DNA of 64,000 nt from JAPHTQ01 sp050288165 (GCA_050288165.1 JBNKDG010000004.1:62001-126000); one strand, 5' to 3'. Counted from the stretch's first letter, positions 1-10,828 are shown. A program made the numbers and translations. The notes: generated by a model not told the origin, from the sequence alone.

Positions 1-1812
1 TCCAACGAGGTCACCAAGCCGTTTCCCAAGTCGCGAAAAATCTACGTCGAGGGTTCGCGTGCAGATATCCGCGTGCCGATGCGCGAGATCAGCCAGGACG
101 ACACTCATACCACGACCGAAGCGGAGCACAATCCGCCGATCTATGTTTACGATACCTCCGGCCCCTATACCGAGCCGGCGGCGAAGATCGATCTGCTGAA
201 GGGGTTACCCGCGCTGCGTGAGCAGTGGATCGAGGAGCGCGGCGATACCGAACTGCTCAGCGGCCCGACCTCGGAATACGGCGCCAAGCGGCAGAATGAT
301 CCGGCACTGGCGTCACTGCGTTTTGAGCACATCCGTAATCCGCGTCGTGCAAAGTCTGGAATGAACGTAACCCAGATGCACTATGCGCGTCAGGGTATCG
401 TCACCCCCGAAATGGAGTTCATCGCCATCCGCGAGAACAACCGCCTGCAAGAGATGCGCGATGATCCGCGCTACAGCAAATTGTTGCGTCAGCACGCGGG
501 ACAATCCTTCGGTGCAGCTATTCCGGAGATCATCACTCCAGAGTTTGTACGTAGTGAGGTGGCAGCCGGTCGTGCGGTGATCCCGGCCAACATCAACCAC
601 CCTGAACTGGAGCCGATGATCATCGGCCGTAACTTCCGGGTGAAGATCAACACCAACATCGGTAACTCCGCGGTGACCTCATCCATCGCAGAAGAGGTGG
701 AGAAGCTGGTCTGGTCCTGTCGCTGGGGCGGTGACACCCTGATGGATCTTTCGACGGGCAAAAACATTCACGAGACCCGTGAATGGATCCTGCGCAACTC
801 ACCGGTACCCATCGGTACCGTGCCGATCTATCAGGCGCTGGAGAAGGTCGATGGCATCGCCGAGGATCTCACCTGGGAGATCTTCCGCGACACCCTGATC
901 GAACAGGCGGAGCAGGGGGTCGACTACTTCACCATCCACGCCGGGGTGCGACTGCGTTACGTGCCGCTAACCGCCGAGCGGATCACCGGCATCGTCTCCC
1001 GCGGTGGATCGATTATGGCCAAGTGGTGTCTGGCCCACCACGAAGAGAGTTTCCTCTACACCCGCTTCGATGAAATCTGCGAGATCATGAAGGCCTACGA
1101 CGTCGGCTTCTCGCTTGGTGACGGTCTGCGTCCCGGCTCACTTGCTGATGCCAACGATGCGGCGCAGTTTGGTGAACTGGAGACCCTGGGCGAACTGACA
1201 CAACGTGCCTGGGAACACGACTGCCAGGTGATGATCGAAGGCCCTGGCCATGTGCCGATGCAGATGATCAAGGCCAACATGGAGAAAGAGTTGCAGGACT
1301 GCTTCGAGGCACCGTTCTACACACTCGGTCCGTTGGTGACCGACATCTCCCCCGGCTACGACCACTTCTCTTCCGGGATCGGCGCGGCGCAGATCGGTTG
1401 GTACGGAACCGCTATGCTCTGCTATGTCACACCGAAAGAGCACCTCGGTTTGCCGAATAAGGAAGATGTGCGCGAGGGGATCATCACCTACAAGGTCGCT
1501 GCCCATGCCGCCGACTTGGCCAAGGGTTTCCCCGGCGTGCAGGCGCAGGACAATGCCATGTCCAAGGCGCGTTTCGAATTCCGCTGGCACGATCAATTTG
1601 CTCTGGCGCTCGACCCGGAAAAGGCGATGAGTTTCCACGATGAAACCCTGCCTGCTGAAGCACACAAGGTGGCCCACTTCTGTTCCATGTGCGGTCCCAA
1701 GTTCTGCTCGATGAAAATCTCGCAGGAGGTTCGCGATTACGCGGAGAAGGGGATGCAGGAGATGGCAGTGAAGTTTGCCGAGGATGGCGCGGAAATTTAT
1801 AAAAAGGTTTAA
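1..1812 (+). CDS. thiC: Phosphomethylpyrimidine synthase ThiC (5' end cut by window edge)
   Basis: The reading frame is open from base 1, so the true start lies to the left. The product is the radical-SAM enzyme that converts aminoimidazole ribotide into hydroxymethylpyrimidine phosphate for thiamine synthesis in the cytoplasm. The visible C-terminus holds the family's [4Fe-4S]-binding cysteine cluster FCSMCGPKFCSMK near 1678-1716, and the middle holds the conserved blocks IEGPGHVPMQM and GPLVTDISPGYDHF. About 603 codons are visible, close to the full family length of about 620-640, so only a short N-terminal piece is missing. Any TPP riboswitch would lie outside the window. The next gene starts 43 bp downstream on the same strand. 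Confidence 0.97.
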   Translation, partial: SNEVTKPFPKSRKIYVEGSRADIRVPMREISQDDTHTTTEAEHNPPIYVYDTSGPYTEPAAKIDLLKGLPALREQWIEERGDTELLSGPTSEYGAKRQNDPALASLRFEHIRNPRRAKSGMNVTQMHYARQGIVTPEMEFIAIRENNRLQEMRDDPRYSKLLRQHAGQSFGAAIPEIITPEFVRSEVAAGRAVIPANINHPELEPMIIGRNFRVKINTNIGNSAVTSSIAEEVEKLVWSCRWGGDTLMDLSTGKNIHETREWILRNSPVPIGTVPIYQALEKVDGIAEDLTWEIFRDTLIEQAEQGVDYFTIHAGVRLRYVPLTAERITGIVSRGGSIMAKWCLAHHEESFLYTRFDEICEIMKAYDVGFSLGDGLRPGSLADANDAAQFGELETLGELTQRAWEHDCQVMIEGPGHVPMQMIKANMEKELQDCFEAPFYTLGPLVTDISPGYDHFSSGIGAAQIGWYGTAMLCYVTPKEHLGLPNKEDVREGIITYKVAAHAADLAKGFPGVQAQDNAMSKARFEFRWHDQFALALDPEKAMSFHDETLPAEAHKVAHFCSMCGPKFCSMKISQEVRDYAEKGMQEMAVKFAEDGAEIYKKV

Positions 1813-1855
1813 ATAACCGTCGGTACTTGCCGACGCTGAAAATGGAATATTGGGG

Positions 1856-2902
1856 ATGACAGATTTTACCAGCGAAGCGGGGCTGCGATTCCGCTATCTA
1901 TTGCGCGATATCGCCAAGGGCAAACGTGGTGCGCGCGATCTCAGTCGTGAAGAAGCCAGCGAGGCGCTGGCCTTTCTTTTTTCCAATGAGTGCGATGCCG
2001 CGCAGGTCGGTGCTTTCCTCACCGCGATGCGTTACAAGGGCACCAAGCTGGATGAGTATCTTGGGTTCTTCGATACCATCTACGCCACTTCTGAATCGAT
2101 CCGTCCCGATGTCCCCAATCTGGTCAATGCCAACGGTCCCTACGATGGACGTAAACACTTCCTGCAATTGAGTCCAGCAGCGGCGATCATTGCTTCCGCG
2201 GCAGGTGTGCCGATGCTGCTGCACTCTTCCGATGGCCTGCCGCCGAAGAATGGTGTGACCAGTGGCAAGGTGCTGGAGGCGCTGGGTATCCCGGCGATGC
2301 AAAACCCGGTGCAGGTACGGCAGAACATCGAGAAAAACGGTTTCGGCTATCTCCATTCGCGCGTCTATTGTCACGGTGTCGAGCGTCTGCGCCCAGTGCG
2401 GGAAAAACTTTTCTATCGATCCTTCCTCCACAGTTGCGAAGTGATGCTTAACCCGGGCGGGGCAAAACGTTCTCTGCTGGGTGCCGCGCATACTTCCTTC
2501 CTGACCAAATTCCTTGAGGTGCAGGTGGCGCAAGGCGCTGAGCATGTACTTTCGGTGCAGGGGTTAGATGGTAGTGATGAACTGCCGCTGCAAACGATCA
2601 GTGCGGTGGAATATCGTGATGGCCGCCTCGAACAACTGGAACTTTCTCCGGCAGACTATGGCCTGAGTGAAAGCGAATCACTGCCCTGTGAACCGCCGTT
2701 AGAAACCGCACGTTTGATCGCTGCAGCATTCCGCGGTGAAGCGGAACAACTGCACGATGCGCTGATCTACAACGGCGGGGTGCGGATCTGGTTGGGAGGT
2801 AAAGTAGACAGTATCGCAACGGGTGTCGCCATCGCACGTGAAATACTGGAGTCCGGTGCGGCGTGGCGGCAACTGGAGAAGCTCGCAGAACCATCACAAT
2901 AA
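1856..2902 (+). CDS. TrpD2/YbiB-like phosphoribosyltransferase-fold protein
   Basis: The protein of about 348 aa resembles the anthranilate phosphoribosyltransferase fold: an all-helical N-terminal domain (LSREEASEALAFLFSNE...AFLTAMRYKG) followed by an alpha/beta domain. The classical PRPP loop of true TrpD (GTGGD) is replaced by NANGPYDGRKH, as expected for the TrpD2/YbiB branch. Members of that branch bind nucleic acid or have no settled reaction. I chose ATG 1856, with GGA at 1844-1846, over an in-frame TTG at 1850. It lies 43 bp behind thiC and may be co-transcribed. No tryptophan genes are nearby, so a biosynthetic trpD role is unlikely. Confidence 0.8.
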   Translation: MTDFTSEAGLRFRYLLRDIAKGKRGARDLSREEASEALAFLFSNECDAAQVGAFLTAMRYKGTKLDEYLGFFDTIYATSESIRPDVPNLVNANGPYDGRKHFLQLSPAAAIIASAAGVPMLLHSSDGLPPKNGVTSGKVLEALGIPAMQNPVQVRQNIEKNGFGYLHSRVYCHGVERLRPVREKLFYRSFLHSCEVMLNPGGAKRSLLGAAHTSFLTKFLEVQVAQGAEHVLSVQGLDGSDELPLQTISAVEYRDGRLEQLELSPADYGLSESESLPCEPPLETARLIAAAFRGEAEQLHDALIYNGGVRIWLGGKVDSIATGVAIAREILESGAAWRQLEKLAEPSQ

Positions 2903-2911
2903 ACAGGCCCC

Positions 2912-2951
2912 GGCATCGAGTCGGTGGCCACAGGTAACCGACCACGATGCC
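2912..2951. other. Hairpin overlapping a start codon
   Basis: Arms GGCATCGAGTCGGT (2912-2925) and ACCGACCACGATGCC (2937-2951) pair with one bulge around an 11-nt loop. The right arm contains the ATG (2947-2949) of the next gene, and no Shine-Dalgarno sequence precedes it. There is no T-run, so this is not an ordinary terminator. It may limit translation of the lipoprotein or be an RNA-stability element for the upstream operon. Confidence 0.5.
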
Positions 2952-4098
2952 ACATCAAACACTAACAAGAATCGTTCTGCTCAGTCTGTCGCTGTTGCTT
3001 GTCGCCTGTGGTGGTGACAGCGGTGGAGTTAATCCGACAGGCCGTTCATTCGCTATGGGCTTTACCCCCTGGCCTTACGCTGCAACAGCTGAGGCGGTGA
3101 ATGATACCTACGCCAAGATCAATGCCAACGGCGATATCGTCGCACACCATCTCGATAGCGGTATTCCCTGGCAGGAGGCGCTGGACGGTGTCGCTTACCC
3201 AACTGGCGTTGAAGCGGAAATTACAGCACGCGTGAATAATACGCAGGCAGGTAAGAAGGTCTACCTGGCGATCAGCCCGTTGAATACGGCACGTAACGCC
3301 ATAGCGGATTACTGGAACAACAGCGGCTCAGGGCAGCCGTTACCCGCGCCATGGAATGGTTACGATTTCACTTCGATACAGGTGCAGACCGCCTATATCA
3401 ATTTCGCCACCGATCTGATTACGCGTTTTCAACCAGAGTATTTCAACTTCGGTATCGAGGCGAGCGAGTTGATCCTTTACGATGCCAATAATGGTACAAC
3501 CCAATACGCCAATTACCTGACCTTTGTCGCTGCCGTTTCTTCTGCCCTCAGGACATCATTCCCCCACCTCAAACTGATGGTCAGTGTGGGGTTGAAGTAT
3601 CCCGGGACTCCTGAAGCACAGACGCTTGCAACGTATCTACCCACACTCATTAACTATGTGGACGTGGTAGGCGCTAGTGTCTATCCCTATGTCTTTTTCG
3701 GCCACGCCAATGCGGGCGATCCGGCTAACCTGCCGTCTAATTGGTTGTCACAGCTGCAGACCATTGCAGGCAGCAAGCCGATTGCCGTGGCGGAGACCGG
3801 TTGGATCGCGCAGGATCTGGTGATTCCGTCTTTGAGTGTGAATGTGTCGGCCACACCTGCCAATCAGAATGCCTACGTACATGCGCTATTCAGTGAGGCA
3901 GAGGCCTTGAATGCGAAATTTGTGATCTGGTGGTGTGTCGTCGATTTCGACGATATGTGGACCAATGTGTTGGGCCAGGATCCGATCGCGCAGATCTGGC
4001 GCGATACCGGACTCTACGACGGGACAGTGCCTACGCCTGTTGCCAGACCGGCTCTTACAACCTGGCAGAATCAGTTGGCGCAGCCGCTTGTTCCTTGA
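2947..4098 (+). CDS. Lipoprotein with glycoside-hydrolase-like barrel
   Basis: 383 aa. A lipoprotein signal peptide (hydrophobic residues 9-19, lipobox LVAC with the cysteine near residue 21) predicts export and lipidation. The rest looks like a TIM-barrel glycosidase of the GH53/clan-A kind. Segments such as FNFGIEASELILYD (candidate acid/base Glu on one strand) and PIAVAETGWIAQD (candidate nucleophile Glu in AETGW) sit where clan-A enzymes carry their two catalytic glutamates. VVGASVYPYVFFG is a typical barrel strand before the second Glu. The substrate cannot be told. The signal peptide supports this start, although it lacks a ribosome-binding site and lies in a hairpin. The C-terminus overlaps the convergent gene by 44 bp. 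Confidence 0.72.
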   Translation: MPHQTLTRIVLLSLSLLLVACGGDSGGVNPTGRSFAMGFTPWPYAATAEAVNDTYAKINANGDIVAHHLDSGIPWQEALDGVAYPTGVEAEITARVNNTQAGKKVYLAISPLNTARNAIADYWNNSGSGQPLPAPWNGYDFTSIQVQTAYINFATDLITRFQPEYFNFGIEASELILYDANNGTTQYANYLTFVAAVSSALRTSFPHLKLMVSVGLKYPGTPEAQTLATYLPTLINYVDVVGASVYPYVFFGHANAGDPANLPSNWLSQLQTIAGSKPIAVAETGWIAQDLVIPSLSVNVSATPANQNAYVHALFSEAEALNAKFVIWWCVVDFDDMWTNVLGQDPIAQIWRDTGLYDGTVPTPVARPALTTWQNQLAQPLVP

Positions 4099-4738
4099 GT
4101 GAGTACAAGCGTATCAACTCATCCGCCTGCTGCCGTGACAGAGTTTTCCACGGCAGCGGGATGAGTCCTGCTACCCGTTTCCGATACTCCTCGTAAACCT
4201 TGCCGTGATAAACGATCAATTTTCTCTCCTCCATGCGTGAACCGGTAAACAGGTAGAGTGTTACCAGCGTGTAGATCAACAGCTGGTTACTACTCATATC
4301 CCGTGTCCAGAGAATCATCAGAATCAGGAAATACCAGGGATGACGTACATAGCGGTGAAGCGGGGAGATATGGAAGTGCTCCAGATCGTTGATCTCTGTA
4401 GTTTTTGTGCGCAGCTGCCTGAAGCCAAGAAATTCCTGCATGTCATACAGGCGGGGTGAGTAGGCCAGCACCAGTAGAGCAAGCAGGGCCATGCCATTCA
4501 TCAGATAAAACATCACTCCCTGCCATTGCCATAATAGTTCTCCCGGATAGCGCCAGGCAATCCAGGCCAGGGGTAGAGCAAGCAGTGTCGCCAGCAGGTT
4601 GAACAGTAGTCGATACCAGGGGATCAGTGCTGGTAAGGAGCGCGCGATATGTTGTTTCAGCCACAGCGAAGCGGTGAAGGAGTGGAGTACAAAGTAACCC
4701 AGAAACAGAATGATGATCAGCAAAGTTTGCTGGGTCAT
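4055..4738 (-). CDS. NnrU/isoprenylcysteine methyltransferase-like membrane protein
   Basis: 227 aa integral membrane protein with about five or six hydrophobic segments. The C-terminal part has the signature of the phospholipid/isoprenylcysteine methyltransferase superfamily: HISPLHRYVRHPWYFLILMILW, then the charged GSRMEERKLIVYHGKVYEEYRKRV. The RHPWY and EERKL motifs line the SAM pocket in that fold. Start ATG 4738 was chosen because the frame upstream lies inside the neighbouring gene and has no membrane character. It starts 4 bp after the stop of the haem-sensor gene, so the two are probably one operon. The C-terminal 44 bp overlap the end of the convergent lipoprotein gene. The methyl acceptor is unknown. 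Confidence 0.78.
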   Translation of the reverse strand: MTQQTLLIIILFLGYFVLHSFTASLWLKQHIARSLPALIPWYRLLFNLLATLLALPLAWIAWRYPGELLWQWQGVMFYLMNGMALLALLVLAYSPRLYDMQEFLGFRQLRTKTTEINDLEHFHISPLHRYVRHPWYFLILMILWTRDMSSNQLLIYTLVTLYLFTGSRMEERKLIVYHGKVYEEYRKRVAGLIPLPWKTLSRQQADELIRLYSLKEQAAAPTDSARL

Positions 4739-4742
4739 GCAG

Positions 4743-6056
4743 TCAGGCTTTATAGATTCGGTTGCGGCCTTTCTGTCTTCCCTGGCGTAAGGCATCACGC
4801 GCGTGTTTGATAAAGTCGCCAAGTTGCTGTCCATGATGCGGAACTACGGTGGAGGAAACACCAGTAATAGTCACAATCTTGGAAACATCGGAAGTTTCAT
4901 GTGGGATGTTCAGCCCAATGATATCGCCATGGATTTTTTGCGCCAGATCGTAGGCGCTACCGGCATCCATATTGGCAACCATTATGGCAAAGGAGGAAGC
5001 GCCGAAGCGGGAAATTACGCTACCTTTTTCCTGAACCTTACGGGTAATGGCACCGGTAATTTCCTTAAGGCAGATATCGCCTTCCAGCGCACCATAGTTA
5101 TCGGTGTAATCACCAAAGCTGTCTATTTCAAGCAACAGCAGCGAGATCGGGCGCGTCTGATTCATCGAGTTGTTCCACATAATGGTGGAGAGATTTTTGA
5201 AATGTTCTGCGGTATGAATACCCGTAGTGGTATCGCGCGTCACCAGATCATTCATGGCACGTGTGGTTTCAGTCAGTTTTTCCTTTTGTTGCCGTAGATC
5301 CTGCTGCTGTGCCGAGGTGACACCTTCCAGCATCAGCGTGTGTCGACGTGCGGCAGTGAGGAAAAGATAGCTAAGCAGAATACCCATCAGGAGGGTGAAG
5401 GCATGGACGGTGATCAGAAACTGCTTCTCGTCTTTAATATCCTCCAGTATATCCGCCGCATCCAGGGTAACGCTGATCCCTCCGCGGATATCTCCGATAC
5501 GGTAGCCCTGCTTGGCGTGGCAGGCCATGCAGGTGGGTTCGACATAGAGTGGTGCCATATAGCGGAATATTGGCTTGTCGACATTGACGATCATTTCAAT
5601 CTTTTCTGGATTTCCTTTATAGAACGATTCCAGTGCCTCTTTTTCCCAGGGGTCTGCCTGATTTTCCGGACGGATAGGGTTGAGGCTGGTGAGATGGAAA
5701 TAAACCTTCTCCTTTTCCGCAAGTTCAGATATCTGCCTCGCCATGTAGGCGGGATTGACCATGGTAAGCTCCAATCCGGATGGTGTGGTGATCTCCCGGT
5801 ATGGCATTTCCAGATAAGGATTGGGTTTTGTCTGATCGGTTATGGGGACATACACCGGGCCATATTGCGCATTCCATTTGCGCGCCAGAAGTATGGCCTT
5901 GAAGAAGTTTTTGGCTCGCTCGCTCGCCATGGTATCGGCATGGTGCTGTAGCGCTTTGAGATTATGGTGAAAGGAGAAGGCACCTAATCCACCCCACAGG
6001 ATCAGAATAATGAGCCAGTAGATCCGATTTTTGATGATACGTTCGGTGATACCCAC
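4743..6056 (-). CDS. Membrane haem-sensor (Tll0287/DUF3365-like) with degenerate GGDEF domain
   Basis: 437 aa. A membrane segment at residues 11-28 is followed by a periplasmic region of about 180 aa ending in a c-type haem motif, CMACH (176-180), then a second membrane segment (about 213-235), a short coiled coil and a GGDEF-fold domain. This is the Tll0287-like DUF3365 sensor architecture. The catalytic GGDEF signature is replaced by GASSF (352-356, context SRFGASSF). The domain should therefore not make c-di-GMP and may act as a binding or dimerisation module. It is the first gene of a probable operon with the methyltransferase-like protein. A covalent haem requires cytochrome c maturation, which is not visible here. 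Confidence 0.85.
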   Translation of the reverse strand: MGITERIIKNRIYWLIILILWGGLGAFSFHHNLKALQHHADTMASERAKNFFKAILLARKWNAQYGPVYVPITDQTKPNPYLEMPYREITTPSGLELTMVNPAYMARQISELAEKEKVYFHLTSLNPIRPENQADPWEKEALESFYKGNPEKIEMIVNVDKPIFRYMAPLYVEPTCMACHAKQGYRIGDIRGGISVTLDAADILEDIKDEKQFLITVHAFTLLMGILLSYLFLTAARRHTLMLEGVTSAQQQDLRQQKEKLTETTRAMNDLVTRDTTTGIHTAEHFKNLSTIMWNNSMNQTRPISLLLLEIDSFGDYTDNYGALEGDICLKEITGAITRKVQEKGSVISRFGASSFAIMVANMDAGSAYDLAQKIHGDIIGLNIPHETSDVSKIVTITGVSSTVVPHHGQQLGDFIKHARDALRQGRQKGRNRIYKA

Positions 6057-6212
6057 TACCTGCCCTCATCCATTGTGCAGTTAATATCGTTAAAGCTTAG
6101 CCAGTTTGGCTATGGATGCCATAGCGTGAAAGGATGGTGACCACATGGAATGGACACGGATATTGGCACATATTTCACTGGTCGGCATTTCCATGCCTGC
6201 TCTCCATGTCAA

Positions 6213-6228
6213 TGTTGGGCGCCCAACA
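6213..6228. promoter_or_regulatory. 16-bp perfect palindrome, candidate TetR operator
   Basis: TGTTGGGCGCCCAACA is a perfect 16-bp palindrome in the intergenic region between the divergent haem-sensor gene and the TetR gene, 112 bp before the chosen TetR start. TetR-family regulators usually bind such palindromes next to their own gene. The assignment is inferred from position and symmetry. Confidence 0.5.
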
Positions 6229-6339
6229 GGTCAAATCATGGAGCGAGAAGACGGATTATTCAAGTCCCTGATTTTGATTGGTGAATTGACTGTCCTGGCA
6301 GTTTCGTACCTGATAGCGTATCTGCAGTGGAGGGAGCGC

Positions 6340-6960
6340 ATGAATGAAAGCAACGAGGTTCAATCCGTACAGCAACGACTGCTCCAGGCAGCGCTGACCT
6401 GTTTCCTGAACGATGAGTATCACAGGGTCACGACCAGGCAGATTGCTGCCGCTGCAGATACTTCTATCGCCATGATTCGCTATTACTTCGGTAATAAAGA
6501 GGGGTTGTACGAAGAGATGTTACGGCAAACCCTACAGCCCTTGCTGGATATCCTGGAGACCTCACTCCTTTCTTCGACTGGCGGATTTGCCGAGTATTTT
6601 TCAATTTATTACCGCACGATGCAGCAGAATCCCCGTTTCCCTGCATTGATATTAAAAGTGCTGGCACTTAATCAGGGGCCGGGAAAGCGCTTTATTCATC
6701 AGTTGCTGGAGCGAGGACGTACACGTGCCCGTGAAAAGATCGAGCTATTGAAAGGGCACGGGCAGGTGGAGCAATCCCTCGACCCGGACATGGTGCGTAT
6801 CGCATTTGTCAGTCTGGCAATGATGCCGATATTGGTGAAAGAGGTGTTTGAAGAGCAGCTTGAACGGCCGATGGATGGTGCCTTCCTGCAGCAACTGGCG
6901 CTATTGAATGGTCGGCTCTTTTCGGCCGGGTTGTTGCCGGATACTCACAGTAAGGAGTAG
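6340..6960 (+). CDS. TetR/AcrR-family transcriptional regulator
   Basis: 206 aa. The N-terminal DNA-binding domain is clear: VQQRLLQAALTCFL, then TTRQIAAAADTSIAMIRYYFGNKEGLYEEML, which is the TetR helix-turn-helix with its YYFxNKEGL end. The C-terminal ligand domain matches no family I recognise. Start ATG 6340 has a strong GGAGGGA (6329-6335). The frame extends upstream to 6145, but that part crosses the palindrome and lacks regulator character. It probably represses itself and the methyltransferase gene, which follows after 2 bp. Confidence 0.88.
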   Translation: MNESNEVQSVQQRLLQAALTCFLNDEYHRVTTRQIAAAADTSIAMIRYYFGNKEGLYEEMLRQTLQPLLDILETSLLSSTGGFAEYFSIYYRTMQQNPRFPALILKVLALNQGPGKRFIHQLLERGRTRAREKIELLKGHGQVEQSLDPDMVRIAFVSLAMMPILVKEVFEEQLERPMDGAFLQQLALLNGRLFSAGLLPDTHSKE

Positions 6961-6962
6961 TT

Positions 6963-8081
6963 ATGGCGAGTCTGCAAAGACACACGTTACAGGTGAAGTT
7001 ATTCAGCCTGGCGATAAAGATGGCGAACTGGCTAGCCACGTTACCCAACAAACTGACACCGCCCCCATTCCGCCTGATACAGATTGGGTCTGCCTTCTGG
7101 CAGTCAAGGGCGCTCTATGTGGCAACCAATCTGGGGGTGGCAGACGAAATCGGTGACAGGGCAAGCAGTAGCGCTGAGATTGTCCGGGCATTGCACCTAC
7201 ACGAAGACTCTCTTTATCGTCTATTGCGCATGCTGGTTTCCATCGGGGTATTCGAAGAGAGTCGACATCGTGTCTTTCGTAATAATCGTCTCTCAAACCA
7301 TCTTCGTCGTGATCACCCACAGTCGGTGCGTGACATGATATTGATGCATAACGTTGATGTCATGGCACGTCCCTGGTTCGAGTCACTTGAAGCAGGGGTT
7401 CGCAGTGGTGAAACGCCGTTTGTGAAAAGCCATGGCGAGGAGTTATTCACCTATATGGATAACCATAGCGAGTTCGATGCCCTGTTTGCTCGCGCCATGG
7501 ATTCGGTTGAGGCGATTACCGGGGTCGATTATCTGCACGATTTCGACTGGCGACCTTTCGACCGTCTTATCGATATCGGCGGTTCCAAGGGCGCCAAAGC
7601 GATAGCGATCCTGAAAGCGAATCCTCACCTGAAGGCAATGGTTTTCGATCGTTCTCAGGTAATCGCCATGGCGGAGGAGTTTTGGCGATCGCATGGGGGT
7701 GAGGATCTGTTGCCACGTGTGGCATTTGCAGCTGGGGATGCACTGGAAGCGGTACCGTCTGCCCAATCAGCAAAGGACATCTATTTCTGCATGGCGCTAT
7801 TTCACGGTATCAGTGATGATGATAGCCGTAAAATGCTGGAAAATTTGAAGCAGGCGATCGGTGAAACCGGAGCGACCCTGCTGATTGTGGACACGGTAGT
7901 GGATGAAGTCGGTATCGATCCCAATGTGGCGGCGATGGATATGCAGATGCTGATAGGGACAAAAGGGCGAGAGCGAACATTCAGTGAGTGGCAAGCGCTA
8001 CTGGAAAGTGCCGGTTTTTGCCTCCATGAAGTAATCGTAGTGAGGACTTTTGCACGTTTTATCGTGGCTGGACTTGGCTGA
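6963..8081 (+). CDS. SAM-dependent O-methyltransferase, acetylserotonin/hydroxyneurosporene OMT type
   Basis: 372 aa. An N-terminal winged-helix dimerisation region (LGVADEIGDRASSSAEIVRALHLHEDSLYRLLRMLVSIGVFEE) precedes a class I methyltransferase domain with the SAM loop LIDIGGSKGAKAIAIL near residues 203-218. This is the layout of plant-type and bacterial small-molecule O-methyltransferases (Methyltransf_2 family). ATG 6963 has TAAGGAG (6951-6957) as ribosome-binding site, overlapping the tetR stop, so the genes are translationally close. The substrate is unknown. Pairing with a TetR regulator suggests an inducible detoxification or secondary-metabolism step. Confidence 0.83.
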   Translation: MASLQRHTLQVKLFSLAIKMANWLATLPNKLTPPPFRLIQIGSAFWQSRALYVATNLGVADEIGDRASSSAEIVRALHLHEDSLYRLLRMLVSIGVFEESRHRVFRNNRLSNHLRRDHPQSVRDMILMHNVDVMARPWFESLEAGVRSGETPFVKSHGEELFTYMDNHSEFDALFARAMDSVEAITGVDYLHDFDWRPFDRLIDIGGSKGAKAIAILKANPHLKAMVFDRSQVIAMAEEFWRSHGGEDLLPRVAFAAGDALEAVPSAQSAKDIYFCMALFHGISDDDSRKMLENLKQAIGETGATLLIVDTVVDEVGIDPNVAAMDMQMLIGTKGRERTFSEWQALLESAGFCLHEVIVVRTFARFIVAGLG

Positions 8082-8131
8082 ATGCAGAGATGATTTCGAT
8101 ACTATGCTGCTGTCCATTAACTGGGTAATTG

Positions 8132-8539
8132 ATGATGGTAGAACAGAAAAACGAACCTAAGGGCGATCTGGTGTTACGTACCCTGGCAATGCCTGCGGAT
8201 ACCAACGCCAACGGCGATATTTTCGGTGGCTGGATCATGTCGCAGATGGATATCGCCGGCAGCATCCTAGCGAAAGAGATCGCGAATTCACGTACCGTGA
8301 CGGTGGCCGCCGAATCGATTCATTTTATTAGCCCGGTACATGTGGGGGATGTGGTTTGCTGTTATGGCCGGGTGGTTAAGGTCGGTAATACTTCGGTGAC
8401 GATTCGCCTGGAAGTTTGGGTCAAGCCGATCCTCAGGAAGAACGAGGAGCGTCAGCGGCGTTTCAAGGTGACCGAGGCGGCCTTTACCTATGTCGCCATC
8501 GACGAAGAGGGGAACAAGCGGCCAATCAGCCGTGACTGA
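8132..8539 (+). CDS. yciA: Acyl-CoA thioesterase YciA
   Basis: 135 aa single hot-dog domain. The N-terminal block LRTLAMPADTNANGDIFGGWIMSQMDIAG contains the conserved N-x-D-x-FGGW signature with the catalytic Asp/Asn region of YciA-type thioesterases. Later VTVAAESIHFISPVHVGDVV matches the second strand block. It hydrolyses acyl-CoAs in the cytoplasm. Three possible starts (TTG 8129, ATG 8132, ATG 8135) lie together, and I took the first ATG. It is followed by a strong bidirectional terminator shared with the convergent EF-G gene. Confidence 0.92.
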   Translation: MMVEQKNEPKGDLVLRTLAMPADTNANGDIFGGWIMSQMDIAGSILAKEIANSRTVTVAAESIHFISPVHVGDVVCCYGRVVKVGNTSVTIRLEVWVKPILRKNEERQRRFKVTEAAFTYVAIDEEGNKRPISRD

Positions 8540-8562
8540 CAGGCAACTTTCCTGGCAGAAAT

Positions 8563-8594
8563 AAAAAAGCCCGAACATTTGTTCGGGCTTTTTT
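8563..8594. terminator. Bidirectional intrinsic terminator
   Basis: A perfect stem AAAAAAGCCCGAAC / GTTCGGGCTTTTTT around the loop ATTT, with T-runs on both strands, lies between convergent yciA and EF-G. Confidence 0.93.
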
Positions 8595-8612
8595 GTTGCA
8601 GGGTGCGAAGGA

Positions 8613-10697
<2,085 letters not shown>

Positions 10698-10742
10698 AGC
10701 GGTACTCTGGTTACAAAGTGGTCAAAGGATCCCTTAACGACA

Positions 10743-10828
10743 TAGTGGTCTCTCCATCTGATAATGGGGACGGCTCGGTCCCGGGCGCTAACCCGTTTCC
10801 CCTCATTGATCAGATGGACAGACCACTA
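10743..10828. repeat. Long inverted repeat upstream of EF-G2
   Basis: 20-nt arms TAGTGGTCTCTCCATCTGAT (10743-10762) and ATCAGATGGACAGACCACTA (10809-10828) pair with one mismatch. The stem continues inward through AATGGGGA/TCCCCTCATT with bulges, and a small inner hairpin CGGG(cgctaa)CCCG sits at 10782-10795. It lies 45 bp before the EF-G2 start, so if transcribed it forms an mRNA leader hairpin of about 86 nt. A MITE-like remnant is the other possibility. Confidence 0.75.

Noticed and set aside
6145..6339. Extended N-terminus for the TetR regulator
   Set aside because: The open frame has a hydrophobic stretch but lacks a good start site and covers the operator-like palindrome; ATG 6340 with GGAGGGA fits the TetR fold.
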